NCBI GenBank assembly: GCA_026416315.1 | Contig: JAOAFK010000110.1 | Span: 1-6,031 of the forward strand | Direction: 5' to 3' | Length of the DNA: 6,031 bases | From: Syntrophorhabdaceae bacterium | GTDB lineage: Bacteria; Desulfobacterota; Syntrophorhabdia; Syntrophorhabdales; Syntrophorhabdaceae | Shown here: in pieces, positions 5,917-6,031 of the stretch | Layout of the letters: each line of letters opens with the position of its first letter | How positions within the stretch are numbered: position 1 is the stretch's first letter | Program-made: the position numbers and the translations under genes | Notes under the pieces: generated by a model | What the model was told of the DNA's origin: nothing | Databases searched by the model: none | Seen by the model: only the letters and a program-made list of their open reading frames with translations

Positions 5917-6031
5917 AATATTAAATGCCATTGAGAAAAATCCGGAAAAAGCGAGAAGATTGTGGATAGAAGATGGATATAAAATCCAGCATGAAAGATT
6001 TATAAAAAAAGCAAAAGAAAAGGGCATATCC
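5891..6031 (+). CDS. N-terminal fragment, probable SpoU/TrmH-family RNA 2'-O-ribose methyltransferase
   Basis: An open frame begins at the ATG at 5891 and runs off the right edge (47 codons seen). An AAGGA at 5878-5882, 8 bases upstream, is a good ribosome binding site inside the pyrF 3' end, and the gene overlaps pyrF by 26 bp in another frame. The visible sequence begins MPYLTDRTEILNAI, followed by LWIEDGY and a helix ending FIKKAKEKGIS. This resembles the small substrate-binding domain at the start of RlmB/TrmH-like methyltransferases (gene-name-like start, a strand 'LWI..G', a helix, then 'A...GI'). The catalytic knotted SPOUT domain would lie outside the window, so the family call is tentative. 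That this is a real coding start is more secure than its identity. Confidence 0.6.
   Translation, partial: MPYLTDRTEILNAIEKNPEKARRLWIEDGYKIQHERFIKKAKEKGIS

Noticed and set aside
1..6031. CRISPR arrays, insertion sequences, integrase scars at the tRNA, or toxin and defence genes
   Set aside because: No spaced direct repeats, transposase-like frames, terminal inverted repeats or duplicated tRNA 3' end were seen; all long frames are assigned to housekeeping genes.

Overview
This is a 6.0 kb, AT-rich stretch of a diderm (LPS-making) bacterial chromosome, densely packed with housekeeping genes. The order bamA-skp-lpxD, with a further gene starting at the left edge, is the outer-membrane biogenesis and lipid A cluster found in Gram-negative bacteria. 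The low GC content, a BamA whose third POTRA contains an FSWFTGSG-type segment, and the gene neighbourhood suggest a low-GC deltaproteobacterial (Desulfobacterota), Deferribacterota-like or Nitrospirota-like organism. That placement is inference, not a firm identification.

Left part (1-3844, minus strand, read right to left): bamA (outer-membrane protein insertase), skp/ompH (periplasmic chaperone) and lpxD (lipid A acyltransferase) form a tight operon. The gap between bamA and skp is 22 bp, and skp and lpxD overlap by 4 bp (GTGA). lpxD in turn overlaps by 4 bp (ATGA) the start of another gene that leaves the window at position 1, probably fabZ by synteny. Together they fold and insert outer-membrane proteins and build the lipid A anchor of that membrane.

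Middle (3970-4998, minus strand): a complete EpmA-type lysyl-tRNA synthetase paralogue, predicted to aminoacylate elongation factor P with beta-lysine. The best start is the ATG at 4941. An upstream TTG at 4998 lies inside a perfect TTGACA -35 box and has no ribosome binding site. The 125 bp between epmA and bamA holds a weak promoter candidate and a tiny leader reading frame that abuts the bamA ATG.

Right part (5001-6031, plus strand): a tRNA-Ser(GCU) gene with encoded CCA, then pyrF (OMP decarboxylase, pyrimidine synthesis) with a near-perfect Shine-Dalgarno sequence. Overlapping the pyrF end by 26 bp is the start of a gene resembling the N-terminal substrate-binding domain of SpoU/TrmH rRNA methyltransferases; it runs off the right edge.

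The window does not appear to contain a new defence or mobile system. The most interesting features are regulatory: overlapping back-to-back promoters for epmA and the tRNA centred on a 12-bp palindrome, a leader mini-ORF before bamA, two small palindromes before pyrF, and the position of epmA at the head of the bamA operon.
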